Both the position numbers and the translations under genes were made by a program. Of a stretch of DNA of 64,000 bases, positions 34,808 through 45,100 are shown in pieces. Position 1 is the first letter of the stretch. Each line of letters starts with the position of its first letter. The stretch lies in contig NZ_FRCB01000005.1 in assembly GCF_900142765.1 (NCBI RefSeq), positions 124,001 through 188,000 on the forward strand, given 5' to 3'. Source of the DNA: Roseovarius litoreus (GTDB taxonomy: Bacteria > Pseudomonadota > Alphaproteobacteria > Rhodobacterales > Rhodobacteraceae). A model generated the notes under the pieces. It was not told the DNA's origin. It made no database searches and worked only from the letters and a program-made list of their open reading frames with translations.

Positions 34808-36174
34808 TGGATGGCACTGTACTGGTTGCGGATGACGACCGCACGATCCGAACCGTTCTGACCCAGGCGCTGACGCGCGCGGGCTGCAAGGTGCACGCGA
34901 CCTCGTCGTTGACCACGCTGATGCGGTGGGTCGGCGAGGGCAAGGGCGATGTGGTGATCTCGGATGTGATGATGCCGGATGGCAACGGGCTCGAGATGCT
35001 GCCAAAGATCGCGCAGGACCGGCCCGGCCTGCCGGTGATCGTGATTTCGGCGCAGAACACGATCATGACGGCGATCCAGGCGGAAGAGGCGGAGGCCTAT
35101 GATTACCTGCCCAAGCCGTTCGACCTTCCGGATCTGATGAAGCGCACGGCGCGCGCGCTGGAATCGCGGGCAAGGATGCCGGCCTCGGCGCGAAAGGTCG
35201 AGGATGACCGGCCGGACGACTTGCCGTTGATCGGACGCACCGCGGCGATGCAGGCGCTTTACCGGGTGGTGGCGCGGATCATGAACACCGATCTGCCGGT
35301 GCTGGTGACGGGCGAGTCGGGGACCGGAAAATCGCTGATCGCGCGGGCGATCCATGATTTCTCGGATCGGCGCACGCTGCCTTTCGTGACGGTGTCACCG
35401 GGAGATCTCACGGATCTGGAGGGGCCGGCGCGGATCATGGCGCGCGCCAAGGGCGGCACGATCATTCTGGACGAGGTGGCCGATCTGGATGCGGCGGCGC
35501 AGGGGCGCGTGGTGCGGATGATGGATGCGCCGGGCGATCACGTACCGCGCTTCATGGCCACCAGCCAGGCGCGGCTGTCCGAGAGGATGGAAAGCGGGCT
35601 GTTGCGGGAGGATCTGTATTACAGGCTGTCGGGGGCGGTGATCGAGGTGCCGTCGCTGCGCGAGAGGGTCGAGGATATTCCGCTTCTGGCGGAGCATTTC
35701 CTGGCGCGGTCCGAGCGAGAGGGCAATCCGGCGAGGCAATTGTCGGCGGGCGCCGAGGAGCTGATGCGCGCCTATAGCTGGCCGGGCAATGTGCGGCAGC
35801 TGGAGAATGCGGTGCGTCGGATCGGCCTGACCGCGCGCGCCGAGGAGATCAGCCGCTCGGAGGTGGAGGCGATCCTTGGCAACCAGCCCGAGGCGCAGCC
35901 GGTGCTGGGGCAGGGCAATGGCGAGAAGCTGGCAGCGTCGGTGCAGCGGCACCTGAAGCGGTACTTCGACCTGCATGGCAATATGTTGCCGCCGCCGGGT
36001 CTTCACGGGCGAATCCTGCGCGAGGTGGAGACGCCGCTGATCGAGATCGCGCTGGATGCGACGGGCGGAAATCAGGCAAAATGTGCCGATCTGCTCGGGA
36101 TCAACCGCAATACCTTGCGCAAGAAGATCAAGGATCTCGATATTCACGTGACACGCCGCCGCAAATTGATGTAA
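34807..36174 (+). CDS. ntrC: Nitrogen response regulator NtrC, sigma-54-independent type
   Basis: Response regulator of nitrogen limitation, 455 residues. Receiver phospho-Asp is Asp53 ([10 protein letters not shown]), with the Lys in [12 protein letters not shown]. The AAA+ domain keeps Walker [15 protein letters not shown] and [12 protein letters not shown], but the segment where GAFTGA should be (between [14 protein letters not shown] and ARAKGGT) is deleted. That loop contacts sigma-54; its loss matches Rhodobacter capsulatus NtrC, which activates sigma-70 polymerase. A Fis-type HTH ([21 protein letters not shown]) ends the protein. The ATG overlaps the ntrB stop. Confidence 0.95.
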   Translation: MDGTVLVADDDRTIRTVLTQALTRAGCKVHATSSLTTLMRWVGEGKGDVVISDVMMPDGNGLEMLPKIAQDRPGLPVIVISAQNTIMTAIQAEEAEAYDYLPKPFDLPDLMKRTARALESRARMPASARKVEDDRPDDLPLIGRTAAMQALYRVVARIMNTDLPVLVTGESGTGKSLIARAIHDFSDRRTLPFVTVSPGDLTDLEGPARIMARAKGGTIILDEVADLDAAAQGRVVRMMDAPGDHVPRFMATSQARLSERMESGLLREDLYYRLSGAVIEVPSLRERVEDIPLLAEHFLARSEREGNPARQLSAGAEELMRAYSWPGNVRQLENAVRRIGLTARAEEISRSEVEAILGNQPEAQPVLGQGNGEKLAASVQRHLKRYFDLHGNMLPPPGLHGRILREVETPLIEIALDATGGNQAKCADLLGINRNTLRKKIKDLDIHVTRRRKLM

Positions 36175-36268
36175 AACTGCAACATGCTGTGGCTTTTGAG
36201 AACAGGCCGCAGGACACAAAATGTTGTGGTTTGCCCGCAGAGGCGACCCAATTTGACAGGGGCGGTGC

Positions 36269-38527
36269 GTGGCGGTCACTACACGCAGATGGACATGGGA
36301 CCGGGTCAATCGGCTGAGGCGCATGAAGCGTCTGCAGACGCTTGCGACCTTCGGGCTGGTGGTGCTGGGGCCGGTTCTGGCGGTGCTCACCTATCTGGTG
36401 ATGGGGCCGCTGGATCAGGGCGCGTCGTCGAACGTGCTGCGGATCGTTCTGCTGTCGGATCTGGTCTATGTGATCATGGTGGCGGCGCTGGTGATGCAGC
36501 GCGTGGCGCGGATGATCGCGGCACGGCGCAAACGCTCGGCGGGATCGCGGCTGCATCTGCGGCTGACGGGTGTGTTCGCGCTGATGGCGCTGTTGCCGAC
36601 CATCGCGGTGGCGGTCTTTGCGACATTGTCGGTCAATATGGGTCTGGAGGCGTGGTTTTCGGATCGGGTGGGCCGGGTTGTGGACAGCTCGGTGGCGGCA
36701 GCGCAAGCCTATGAGGAAGAGCACCGCCGCGATCTGGTGGCGGATGCGCAGGTTCTGGCCTCGGTGATCGACGCCACCAAGCGCGCCACGATGTTCATGG
36801 ATGATGGCGATATCCGGCAGGTCCTGTCACGTGGCCAGCGCGAGATCCAGCGCGGTCTGCGCGAGGCCTTCGTGATCGACGGCACGGGCGATATCAGGGC
36901 GCGCGGCGAGAGATCGTATTTGTTCGATTATGAACAGCCGACGCAGGCGCAGATCCAGCAATCCCTTGCCGAGGGGGTCGTGGTGATCCGCGACTGGGAC
37001 AATAACGAGTTTCGCGCGCTCTTGCCGCTCGAGACGATCCCGGACCGATATCTCTATGTCAGCCGCAATGTCGATGGCGCGATCCTGAACCTGCTTGACG
37101 AGACGCAGGAGACCGCACGCTTTTATGAGCAGCGCGAAAGTGAACGGGGCCGGGTCCTGTTCGAATTCGGGCTGGTGTATCTGGGCTTTGCGGTGATCCT
37201 CATTCTGGCGGCGGTCTGGCTTGGCATGTGGTTCGCCGAGCGGCTGTCGCGCCCTGTGGGGCGCCTGACCAGTGCGGCGCAGCGCGTGGGGGATGGCGAT
37301 CTGGACGTGACGGTGCGCGAAGAGGAAGGCGATGACGAGATCGCCCAGCTTGGCACCTATTTCAACCAGATGACCCGGCAGCTCAAGCGGCAGCGCGAAA
37401 CGCTTCTGGCCAACACCCAGCAGATCGAACGCCGCCGCAGGCTGTTCGATTCGGTGCTTGGATCGGTGTCGTCGGGGGTTGTGGGGCTGGATCCCAATGG
37501 CCGGGTCGCCTTTGTGAACCGGGCGGCGGAAAGGCTGCTGGATTGGCAGGAGGATCAGGCCTCGACGGCGCTGAGCGTGGCGGTGCCGGAATTCGGGCCA
37601 TTGTTCGAAAAGCTCAAGCAGGTGCAGGGTGGCTTCGTGCAGGAAGAGGTCAAGGTGAGCCGGGGCGGACGATTGGAAAACCTGCTGGTGCGCATGTCCA
37701 CAAGGCGCAGCGAATCCGGTAAGCGCGAAGGCTATGTGGTGGCGTTCGACGATGTGACCGATCTGGTGGCCGCACAGCGCATGGCGGCCTGGGGCGATGT
37801 CGCGCGGCGCATCGCCCATGAGATCAAGAACCCGCTGACCCCGATCAAGCTGTCGGCGGAGCGCATCAAGCGCAAGTTCGGCCGTATTCTTGATGAACAG
37901 CAAGCCGCCGATCTTGAACAATTGACCGATGTGGTCATCCGGCAGACCGACGATCTGCGGCGGATCGTGGACGAATTCTCGAAATTCGCGCGGATGCCCG
38001 AGCCACAGGCCAAGCCCGAGAGCCTGACCGAGTTGGTGAGGAAAGCGGCGCTCTTGCAGGAGGCGGGACAGCCCGATGTGATCTTCGTCACCGATCTGGA
38101 CGAGGATGCGCTGTGGTCGAGCGTGGATGCCACGATGATCAGTCAGGCGCTCATCAACCTGATGAAAAACGCGGGCGAGGCGATCGAAAGCCTGCAGGAG
38201 GCGGGGGCGCCCGAAGGGCATCGCCCGGAGATCCGGGTATCGACCACGATCGAGAACGGGCAGGCGGTGCTGCGCATCGCCGACAACGGAATCGGGCTGC
38301 CGGAAGATCGCGCAAGGCTGTTCGAGCCTTATGTGACGACACGCGAAAAGGGCACCGGGCTTGGATTGCCGATCGTCAAGAAGATCATCGAGGAGCACGG
38401 GGGCACCCTTGTGCTGGAGGATGCGCCGGCCTTTGCAAACGGCGCGCATAAAGGGGCGATGGCGGTGGTTCACCTGCCGCTGCTGAACGCCCGGGAGGAC
38501 CAGGGCATTGAACGAGAAGCGGTGTGA
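36269..38527 (+). CDS. ntrY: Nitrogen regulation sensor kinase NtrY
   Basis: Membrane histidine kinase of the NtrYX pair, linked to nitrogen and redox control in alphaproteobacteria. 752 residues. Three or four N-terminal membrane segments (around residues 24-40, 46-70 and 100-120) precede a periplasmic sensor part; a further helix at VYLGFAVILILAAVWLGMW is followed by a HAMP domain (RLSRPVGRLTSAAQRVGDGD), a PAS domain and the kinase. Phosphoacceptor: [21 protein letters not shown] box LINLMKNAGEAI; G2 TREKGTGLGLPIVKKI. Start is a GTG at 36269 after ACAGGGG. A 94-base gap separates it from ntrC, so it may have its own promoter. Confidence 0.93.
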   Translation: MAVTTRRWTWDRVNRLRRMKRLQTLATFGLVVLGPVLAVLTYLVMGPLDQGASSNVLRIVLLSDLVYVIMVAALVMQRVARMIAARRKRSAGSRLHLRLTGVFALMALLPTIAVAVFATLSVNMGLEAWFSDRVGRVVDSSVAAAQAYEEEHRRDLVADAQVLASVIDATKRATMFMDDGDIRQVLSRGQREIQRGLREAFVIDGTGDIRARGERSYLFDYEQPTQAQIQQSLAEGVVVIRDWDNNEFRALLPLETIPDRYLYVSRNVDGAILNLLDETQETARFYEQRESERGRVLFEFGLVYLGFAVILILAAVWLGMWFAERLSRPVGRLTSAAQRVGDGDLDVTVREEEGDDEIAQLGTYFNQMTRQLKRQRETLLANTQQIERRRRLFDSVLGSVSSGVVGLDPNGRVAFVNRAAERLLDWQEDQASTALSVAVPEFGPLFEKLKQVQGGFVQEEVKVSRGGRLENLLVRMSTRRSESGKREGYVVAFDDVTDLVAAQRMAAWGDVARRIAHEIKNPLTPIKLSAERIKRKFGRILDEQQAADLEQLTDVVIRQTDDLRRIVDEFSKFARMPEPQAKPESLTELVRKAALLQEAGQPDVIFVTDLDEDALWSSVDATMISQALINLMKNAGEAIESLQEAGAPEGHRPEIRVSTTIENGQAVLRIADNGIGLPEDRARLFEPYVTTREKGTGLGLPIVKKIIEEHGGTLVLEDAPAFANGAHKGAMAVVHLPLLNAREDQGIEREAV

Positions 38528-38534
38528 AAACAAT

Positions 38535-39944
38535 ATGAGTGACATTCTGATTGTGGACGACGAACGAGATATCCGCGAGTTGATCGGGGATATCCTTGAG
38601 GATGAAGGCTATGGCACGCGGCTTGCGGGCAGTTCGGACGAGTGCATGTCCGCGATTGCCGCCTCGGCGCCGGCGCTGTTGATCCTCGATATCTGGCTGA
38701 AAGACAGCCAGATGGACGGGATCGACATTCTCAAGGCGGTGAAGCGCGATCACCCGGAAATTCCGGTGGTCATCATATCGGGTCACGGCAATATCGAGAT
38801 CGCGGTCGCAGCAATCAAGCAGGGCGCGTATGACTTCATCGAAAAGCCGTTCAACATAGATCAGCTTTTGGTGGTGATCCGGCGCGGCATGGAGACCAGC
38901 CGTCTGCGCCGCGAGAACCAGCAATTGAAGCGCCGCGAGACGGAGCCTGCGCAGATGCTGGGCGACAGTGCGGCGTTCCGGGCGCTGGTGTCGCAGCTGG
39001 ACAAGGTGACCAAATCCAACGGGCGCGTCATGCTGAGCGGGCCTGCGGGATCGGGCAAGGAGCTGGCGGCCCGCTATATCCACGCCAATTCGCAGCGCGC
39101 GGAGGCGCCTTTTGTCAGTGTGAGCTGCGCGTCGATCGAGCCGGACCGCATGGAGGAGGTGCTGTTCGGGCGCGAAACCGACGAGCGCGGCGTGGAGCCG
39201 GGCCTGTTGGAAGAGGCCAATGGCGGGGTGATCTATTTCGACGAGGTGGCCGACATGCCGCCGGGCACGCAATCGAAGATCCTGAGGGTTCTGGTGGATC
39301 AGACATTCCTGCGGGTCGGCGGCAGCGAGAAGGTCGAGGTGGATCTGAGGGTGATTTCCTCGACCAGCCGCGATCTGGAGGCCGAGATCGCCGCCGACAA
39401 GTTCCGGCGCGAGCTGTATCACCGGCTGAACGTGGTGCCGATCGAGGTGCCCAGTCTGGAAGAGCGGCGCGAGGATATTCCGGGGCTGGCCGCGCATTTC
39501 ATCGAGATGCTCAACCGCACGCAGGGCTTGCCGCTGCGGCGCATGAGCACCGAGGCGGCGGCGCTTTTGCAGACGATGAACTGGCCGGGCAATGTGCGCC
39601 AGCTGCGCAACATGATCGAGCGCGTGCTGATCCTTGGCGATGCCGGTGGCGAGATCAAGGCCGGGGAATTGCCGAGCGAGACCGAGGCGCCCGCCGAGGA
39701 GGGGCGCGTGGTGCTGGCGGGATCGGTGGCCACGATGCCACTACGCGAGGCCCGCGAGGCGTTCGAGCGCGAATACCTGCTGACCCAGATCAACCGTTTC
39801 GGCGGCAATATCAGCCGGACGGCGGAATTCGTGGGCATGGAGCGCAGCGCGCTGCACCGCAAGCTCAAGTCGCTTGGCGTGGTGACAGGCACCAAGGGCA
39901 CGCGCGGCACGAGCGACGAGGAAGAGCATCAGGAAGTGGGTTAG
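38535..39944 (+). CDS. ntrX: Nitrogen regulation response regulator NtrX
   Basis: Partner of NtrY, 469 residues. Receiver Asp52 is in LLILDIWLKDSQMDG and the Lys in FIEKPFNIDQLL. The AAA+ domain has Walker A GPAGSGKELAARYI and GGVIYFDEVADMP. The sigma-54-contacting GAFTGA loop is replaced by FGRETDERGVEPGLLEEA, as in other alphaproteobacterial NtrX. A Fis-like HTH (GGNISRTAEFVGMERSALHRKLKSL) closes the protein. The ATG at 38535 lies eight bases after the ntrY stop; an upstream TTG start is less likely. Confidence 0.95.
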   Translation: MSDILIVDDERDIRELIGDILEDEGYGTRLAGSSDECMSAIAASAPALLILDIWLKDSQMDGIDILKAVKRDHPEIPVVIISGHGNIEIAVAAIKQGAYDFIEKPFNIDQLLVVIRRGMETSRLRRENQQLKRRETEPAQMLGDSAAFRALVSQLDKVTKSNGRVMLSGPAGSGKELAARYIHANSQRAEAPFVSVSCASIEPDRMEEVLFGRETDERGVEPGLLEEANGGVIYFDEVADMPPGTQSKILRVLVDQTFLRVGGSEKVEVDLRVISSTSRDLEAEIAADKFRRELYHRLNVVPIEVPSLEERREDIPGLAAHFIEMLNRTQGLPLRRMSTEAAALLQTMNWPGNVRQLRNMIERVLILGDAGGEIKAGELPSETEAPAEEGRVVLAGSVATMPLREAREAFEREYLLTQINRFGGNISRTAEFVGMERSALHRKLKSLGVVTGTKGTRGTSDEEEHQEVG

Positions 39945-39955
39945 AACGTGTCAGG

Positions 39956-40429
39956 TCAGGGCGCAGGTGTGACCATGCGCCAGTTGCCGCCATCGGTGCG
40001 CAAGGCACAGGAGCCGGGTCCGAGCGGCGGCTGAGGGGTGTCGGAGCGCAGCGTGATCCTGCCCGCGACATCGGACGGGCAGGAGGGCAGCGAGATCCGG
40101 GCGTAGCCCTTGTCGGCCATGCACAGGCGGGTCACATCCTCGCGCAGCGCCGCGTTCGTGTCGACGCGCTCATAATTAGAGGGGCGCAGCACGATCCGCG
40201 TCCAGACACAGGCGCCGCCGGGATGGCAGACCGGCTGCAGGATCGTGTCGGGCGGGGTGTATCGGGTTTCGATGGCGGGCGGCACATCGCGCAGGGCCGA
40301 GACGCGGCAGGCGGTCAGATCGCGGTCCAGCCGGTCGATGGTCACGCCCTCGCGATAGAAAAGCTCGGGCGTGGCGCAGCCTGCCAGAACGACAAGACAC
40401 AGCGGAAAAAGGCGGGACGCGATCTGCAT
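39956..40429 (-). CDS. Small lipoprotein of unknown function
   Basis: A 157-residue lipoprotein. From the chosen start MQIASRLFPLCLVVLAGC the signal peptide ends in a good lipobox (LAGC). The mature part has several cysteines (DLTACRVSA, PVCHPGGACVW, LCMADKGYARISLPSC) that could form disulfide bonds in the envelope, and a YKEGV-like FYREGVTIDRLDRDLTAC start. I recognise no family. It is convergent with ntrX (11 bases apart) and divergent from trkA (98 bases). A longer reading of 22 residues is possible but adds no feature. Confidence 0.75.
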   Translation of the reverse strand: MQIASRLFPLCLVVLAGCATPELFYREGVTIDRLDRDLTACRVSALRDVPPAIETRYTPPDTILQPVCHPGGACVWTRIVLRPSNYERVDTNAALREDVTRLCMADKGYARISLPSCPSDVAGRITLRSDTPQPPLGPGSCALRTDGGNWRMVTPAP

Positions 40430-40527
40430 GAAGCGAGGATACATCAGCCGCAGCGGCGGGACAAAGGAATTGACCCTGCGGGGGGCATCTGTCATTCAGC
40501 GTGTCCAGACAGGATGAGGCGTGAGGC

Positions 40528-41904
40528 ATGAAGGTCATCATCTGCGGGGCAGGTCAGGTCGGCTGGCAGATCGCCCGTCATCTTTCGGGCGAAAAGAACG
40601 AAGTCACAGTCGTGGACAACAATCCCGATCTGGTGCGCCGGGCCACGGATACGCTTGATGTGCAGGGGATTGCGGGCTTTGCCAGCTATCCCGATGTTCT
40701 GGAGCGCGCGGGCGCGCGGGACGCCGACATGATCATCGCCGCCACCTATTCGGACGAGGTCAACATGGTGACCTGTCAGGTGGCGCATTCGGTCTTTTCC
40801 ATTCGTCGCAAGATCGCGCGGCTGCGCAGTCAGTCCTATCTCAACGCGATCTATTCCGATCTGTACCGCCGGGATCACATGCCGATCGACGTGGTCATCA
40901 GCCCCGAGCGCGAAGTGGCCGAGGCGGCGATGCGGCGGCTGTTTTCGCCTGCGGCCTTCGATACGGAGCTGTTCTTTGACGGCAAGGCGCAGCTCATGGG
41001 GTTGCGGCTTGAAGAGGATTGCCCGGTTCTGAACACGCCGCTGCGGCAATTGAGCGATCTGTTCTCGACCTTGCGGGTCGTGGTGCTGGCGATCCGGCGT
41101 GAGGGACGGCTGTTTGCGCCCGAGGCGGGCGACCAGCTTTTCGAGGGGGACGAGGCCTATATCTTTGCGCCAATCGAGGACATTCCCCGGTCGCTGGAGG
41201 TGTTCGGCAAGTCGCAGAAGAAACAGGAACGTCTGGTGATCGTGGGCGGCGGCAATATCGGGCTTGCGGTGGCGCAGGCGATGGAGAAACGCGGCACGCG
41301 GACCCGAACCAAGGTGATCGAGCGGGACCGGGGCCGTGCCGAGCGCGCGGCGGATGCGCTGGAGCGCACGATCGTCCTTTACGGGGACGGTCTGGATGCC
41401 TCCTTGCTCAACGAGGCGGGCATATCGCGCGCGGATGCGGTGCTGGCGGTCACGGATGACGACAAGACCAACATGCTGGCCGCCGTGCGCGCCAAGGCCG
41501 CCGGGTGCCCCTTTGCGATCACGCTGGTCAATGACCCGACGCTGTTGCCGCTGATGGAGCCACTGGGGATCGACGCCTTCATCAACCCGCGCGCCACCAC
41601 TGTGAGTTCCATCTTGCGCCATATCCGGCACGGCAAGGTGCGCTCGGTCTATTCCATTGGCGATGCGGAGGCCGAGGTGATCGAGGCGGAGGTCATGTCG
41701 ACCTCGTCGATCGCCGGATCGGCGGTGCGCGACATCGATTTCCCGGAAGGCGTGCTGGTGGGCGCGGTGAAGAAGGGCGACGAGATTCGCAAGCCCACGG
41801 GCGGGTTGAGGATCGAGGCAGGGGACGTGATTGTCCTGTTCGCCATGGCCGACGATGTGGCCCGGGTGGAGCAGCTGCTTCAGGTTTCCATCGACTTCTT
41901 CTGA
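40528..41904 (+). CDS. trkA: Trk potassium transporter, NAD-binding subunit TrkA
   Basis: Peripheral regulatory subunit of the Trk K+ uptake system. 458 residues with two RCK units. Each RCK_N starts with a nucleotide loop: MKVIICGAGQVGWQIARHL and VIVGGGNIGLAVAQAM. The TrkA_C parts follow (EVAEAAMRRLFSP region and the final AVKKGDEIRKPTGGLRIEAGD). It binds NAD(H)/ATP and gates the TrkH channel. It follows ntrYX as in many Rhodobacterales, and the trkH gene starts four bases after it. Confidence 0.96.
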   Translation: MKVIICGAGQVGWQIARHLSGEKNEVTVVDNNPDLVRRATDTLDVQGIAGFASYPDVLERAGARDADMIIAATYSDEVNMVTCQVAHSVFSIRRKIARLRSQSYLNAIYSDLYRRDHMPIDVVISPEREVAEAAMRRLFSPAAFDTELFFDGKAQLMGLRLEEDCPVLNTPLRQLSDLFSTLRVVVLAIRREGRLFAPEAGDQLFEGDEAYIFAPIEDIPRSLEVFGKSQKKQERLVIVGGGNIGLAVAQAMEKRGTRTRTKVIERDRGRAERAADALERTIVLYGDGLDASLLNEAGISRADAVLAVTDDDKTNMLAAVRAKAAGCPFAITLVNDPTLLPLMEPLGIDAFINPRATTVSSILRHIRHGKVRSVYSIGDAEAEVIEAEVMSTSSIAGSAVRDIDFPEGVLVGAVKKGDEIRKPTGGLRIEAGDVIVLFAMADDVARVEQLLQVSIDFF

Positions 41905-41908
41905 TCTG

Positions 41909-43429
41909 ATGATCGCGCGCCTTCTGACATTCCCGCTGATCCTGATCCTGGCCGGGATTGCGGCTGGGGCCATGCTGATTCCGGCGACCCATGCGCTGGT
42001 GCAGCGCGATCACAGCGTGGCGCAGGCCTTTGCCTATTCCAGCGTGCTGGGGATGACGGTGGTTTTCCTTGTGGGTCTGGCACTGTCCGGGCGCCCGCGC
42101 AGCGACAACAGCGATCTGGAAAATCTGGGCTCGCTCATGCTGGCCTTGACGGGGTTGCCGCTTTTTCTGGCGCTGCCCTTCTATGAGGGGCTGGAGACGA
42201 CCAGTTATCTCAACGCCTATTTCGAGATGGTGTCGTCGTTGACCACCACCGGCGCGCCGATCTTCACCGAGCCGGGACGGCTGACCGACAGCCTGCATCT
42301 GTGGCGCGGGATCGTCGGCTGGTTCGGGGGGCTGCTGATGTGGATTGCGGCCGCGGCGGTGCTGGCGCCGTTGAACCTTGGCGGGTTCGAGGTGACGGCA
42401 AGCGCCGAGCCGGGGCAGGGCGGCGGGCAGATGGAGCGCTTCGAGAGAGCCAGTTCGGCCAAGCGGCTGGCACAGGTGACGCTCCGGCTGGCGCCGCTTT
42501 ATGCCGGGCTGACGGCGGCGCTTTGGCTGATGCTGATGATCGGGGGCGACCGGCCGCTCGTGGCGATCATGCATGCCATGTCGACCATGGCGACAAGCGG
42601 CATTTCCCCGATCGGTGGCGTGCAGAACGCGCAATCGGGATTCGCGGGCGAGGCGGTGGTGTTCCTGTTCATGCTCTTTGCGCTGTCGCGGCTGACGTTT
42701 TCCTCGGACACGGTGACCGTGGCGCGGCCCGGTCTGCACAATGACCCGGAATTCCGGTTGGGCGCGGCGCTGGTGCTGGGGGTGCCGCTTTTGATTTTCG
42801 CGCGGCACTGGGTCGGAGCGTTCGATGTCGATGAGACCGAAAATCTGGCGATGGCCGGCGCGGCGCTTTGGGGGGGGATGTTCACGGTGCTGTCGTTCCT
42901 GTCCACCACCGGGTTCGAAAGCGCGTCATGGGACGAGGCAAGGGGCTGGTCGGGACTGGGCACGCCCGGATTGATCCTGATGGGGCTGTCGATGGTTGGG
43001 GGCGGTGTCGCCACGACCGCCGGGGGCGTGAAGCTCTTGCGGGTCTATGCGCTTTATCTCAATGGCCAGCGGGAAATGGAGCGGCTGGTGCATCCCTCGT
43101 CGGTGGGGCGCGCGGGGGCGGGCAGCCGGAGGATCCGGCGCCGGGGCGCGTTCGTGGCGTGGATCTTCTTCATGCTGTTCGCGCTTTCCCTGGCGCTTGT
43201 CACCCTGACGCTGGCGGGTCTTGGGCAGGATTTCGAGCAGTCGATCATCCTGAGCATCGCCATGCTGAGCACGACCGGGCCGCTGGTGAGCGTGGCCGGC
43301 GAGGCGCCGATCAACCTTCTGGTGCTCTCGGAGCCCATCAAGCTGGTGCTCTGCGCGGCGATGGTCGTGGGGCGGCTCGAGACGCTGGCGATCATTGCGC
43401 TGCTCAATCCGAGCCTGTGGAGGCGGTGA
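41909..43429 (+). CDS. trkH: Trk potassium uptake channel subunit TrkH
   Basis: Membrane pore of the Trk K+ importer, 506 residues with about ten to twelve helices and several re-entrant P loops. Filter-like segments include MVSSLTTTGAPIF, HAMSTMATSGISPIGG, FLSTTGFESASWD and IAMLSTTGPLVSVAG, each with the TTG or ATSG selectivity core. Start is the ATG giving MIARLLTFPLILILAG, four bases after trkA, so the pair is cotranscribed. The final domain matches TrkH rather than KtrB by length. Confidence 0.94.
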   Translation: MIARLLTFPLILILAGIAAGAMLIPATHALVQRDHSVAQAFAYSSVLGMTVVFLVGLALSGRPRSDNSDLENLGSLMLALTGLPLFLALPFYEGLETTSYLNAYFEMVSSLTTTGAPIFTEPGRLTDSLHLWRGIVGWFGGLLMWIAAAAVLAPLNLGGFEVTASAEPGQGGGQMERFERASSAKRLAQVTLRLAPLYAGLTAALWLMLMIGGDRPLVAIMHAMSTMATSGISPIGGVQNAQSGFAGEAVVFLFMLFALSRLTFSSDTVTVARPGLHNDPEFRLGAALVLGVPLLIFARHWVGAFDVDETENLAMAGAALWGGMFTVLSFLSTTGFESASWDEARGWSGLGTPGLILMGLSMVGGGVATTAGGVKLLRVYALYLNGQREMERLVHPSSVGRAGAGSRRIRRRGAFVAWIFFMLFALSLALVTLTLAGLGQDFEQSIILSIAMLSTTGPLVSVAGEAPINLLVLSEPIKLVLCAAMVVGRLETLAIIALLNPSLWRR

Positions 43430-43577
43430 CGGAATGGCCGCGCGACGGCGCGGAGCGATCACGTGCAAGGATTTGATTTTTGGGCTGGAAAGTCACGTCA
43501 ACGCACTCCATACTTGTATTGCGAGGGAGTGAACGTGCCGGTTCGCGGCGCAGGCAAGAACAAAGGCTTTAGGCAAA

Positions 43578-43817
43578 ATGGCATCAGACAGACAAAATCT
43601 GCAGGACGCATTTCTGAACCAGGTCCGCAAGACCAAGATTCCAGTCACGATATTTCTCATCAACGGTGTAAAGCTTCAGGGTGTCATCACCTGGTTCGAC
43701 AATTTCTGCATCTTGCTGCGGCGAGATGGGCAATCGCAGCTTGTCTACAAGCACGCGGTGTCCACGATCATGCCGTCGCAGCCGATCAGCCTTTATGAAG
43801 GCGACGAGGCGACTTGA
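43578..43817 (+). CDS. hfq: RNA chaperone Hfq
   Basis: Ring-forming Sm-like protein that binds small RNAs and mRNAs. 79 residues, the short alphaproteobacterial form without a long C-tail. Sm1 is [24 protein letters not shown] and Sm2 [18 protein letters not shown], with the KHAVSTI core. It starts with [14 protein letters not shown] after AGGCAAA. Its stop overlaps the hflX start (TTGA). A 148-base gap before it probably holds the promoter; no clean hexamer pair is obvious. Confidence 0.97.
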   Translation: MASDRQNLQDAFLNQVRKTKIPVTIFLINGVKLQGVITWFDNFCILLRRDGQSQLVYKHAVSTIMPSQPISLYEGDEAT

Positions 43818-45091
43818 CGCTGACAGAGCGCGCAGACACCCGGGCATGGGTGTTGCATCCAGACATTCCGAACGCCGCGTCGGGCCGCGATCCGCAGCTG
43901 GCGCTTGAAGAGGCCGTGTCGCTTGGCCATGCGCTGCCGGGGCTGGATGTCGTCGGCGCGCAGGTGGTGCGTGTGCGCCAGCCGCATCCCGGGACGCTGT
44001 TCGGCAAGGGCAAGCTTGAAGAGCTGCACGCGTTGATCGACGCGCAGGAGATCGAGCTTGTGTTGATCGACGGGCCTGTGACGCCCGTGCAGCAACGCAA
44101 TCTGGAAAAGGCCTGGGGCGTGAAGCTGCTGGATCGCACGGGGCTGATTTTGGAGATCTTCAGCGACAGGGCGGCCACCCGCGAGGGCGTGTTGCAGGTC
44201 GAGATGGCGGCGCTGTCCTATCAGCGCACGCGGCTGGTGCGGGCCTGGACCCACCTTGAGCGGCAGCGCGGGGGGCTTGGCTTTGTGGGCGGTCCGGGCG
44301 AGACGCAGATCGAGGCCGACCGGCGCGCGATCGACGAGCAGCTGGTGCGACTGCGTCGGCAATTGTCGAAGGTGGTGCGCACCCGCGAATTGCACCGCGC
44401 GGCGCGCGCCAAGGTGCCGTTTCCGATCGTGGCTCTGGTGGGCTATACGAACGCCGGCAAATCGACGTTGTTCAACCGCATGACCGGGGCCGATGTGATG
44501 GCCAAGGACATGCTCTTTGCGACGCTGGATCCCACCATGCGGCGGATCGAATTGCCCGGTGGCGGACCCGAAGTGATCCTGTCGGACACGGTGGGGTTCA
44601 TCAGCGATCTGCCGACCGAGTTGGTCGCGGCCTTCCGCGCCACACTGGAAGAGGTGCTGGCCGCCGATCTGATTGTGCATGTGCGCGACATCTCGCATCC
44701 CGAGAGCGAGGCGCAGGCGCGTGACGTGCGCACTATCCTCGAAAGTCTGGGCGTGCGCGACACCACCCCGCAGATCGAGGTCTGGAACAAGATCGACAAG
44801 CTGGATGACGAGACGCGTCAGGCGGTCCTGACCCGGGCGGCGCGGCATGAGCATGTGCAGGCGTTGTCGGCGGTCACGGGCGAGGGCATGAGCGAGCTGG
44901 TGGGCGTCATCACCAGCGCGATGACCGACACGACCCAGGAGGCGCATCTGCATCTGAGGTTCGATGAAGGGCGCAAGCGCGCCTGGCTCTATGAGCGCGG
45001 ATTGATCGAGGATGAACGCCAGACCGAGGATGGGTTCGATCTGACCGTGCGGTGGAGCCTGCGGCAGCAGGCGCAGTTCGAGCAGGTGTAA
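43814..45091 (+). CDS. hflX: GTPase HflX
   Basis: Ribosome-splitting GTPase active after heat stress. 425 residues. N-terminal HflX domain: [45 protein letters not shown] and [16 protein letters not shown]; the G domain has [14 protein letters not shown] (G1), [10 protein letters not shown] (G2 region), [10 protein letters not shown] (G3) and VWNKIDKLD (G4). The start is a TTG overlapping the hfq stop, giving [12 protein letters not shown], so translation is coupled; hfq-hflX is a conserved pair. No ATG lies near. Confidence 0.96.
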   Translation: MTLTERADTRAWVLHPDIPNAASGRDPQLALEEAVSLGHALPGLDVVGAQVVRVRQPHPGTLFGKGKLEELHALIDAQEIELVLIDGPVTPVQQRNLEKAWGVKLLDRTGLILEIFSDRAATREGVLQVEMAALSYQRTRLVRAWTHLERQRGGLGFVGGPGETQIEADRRAIDEQLVRLRRQLSKVVRTRELHRAARAKVPFPIVALVGYTNAGKSTLFNRMTGADVMAKDMLFATLDPTMRRIELPGGGPEVILSDTVGFISDLPTELVAAFRATLEEVLAADLIVHVRDISHPESEAQARDVRTILESLGVRDTTPQIEVWNKIDKLDDETRQAVLTRAARHEHVQALSAVTGEGMSELVGVITSAMTDTTQEAHLHLRFDEGRKRAWLYERGLIEDERQTEDGFDLTVRWSLRQQAQFEQV

Positions 45092-45100
45092 CGGGCTGCG

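Noticed and set aside
38535..39944. NtrX as a damaged activator because GAFTGA is absent
   Set aside because: Alphaproteobacterial NtrX proteins generally lack this loop; the rest of the protein is intact.
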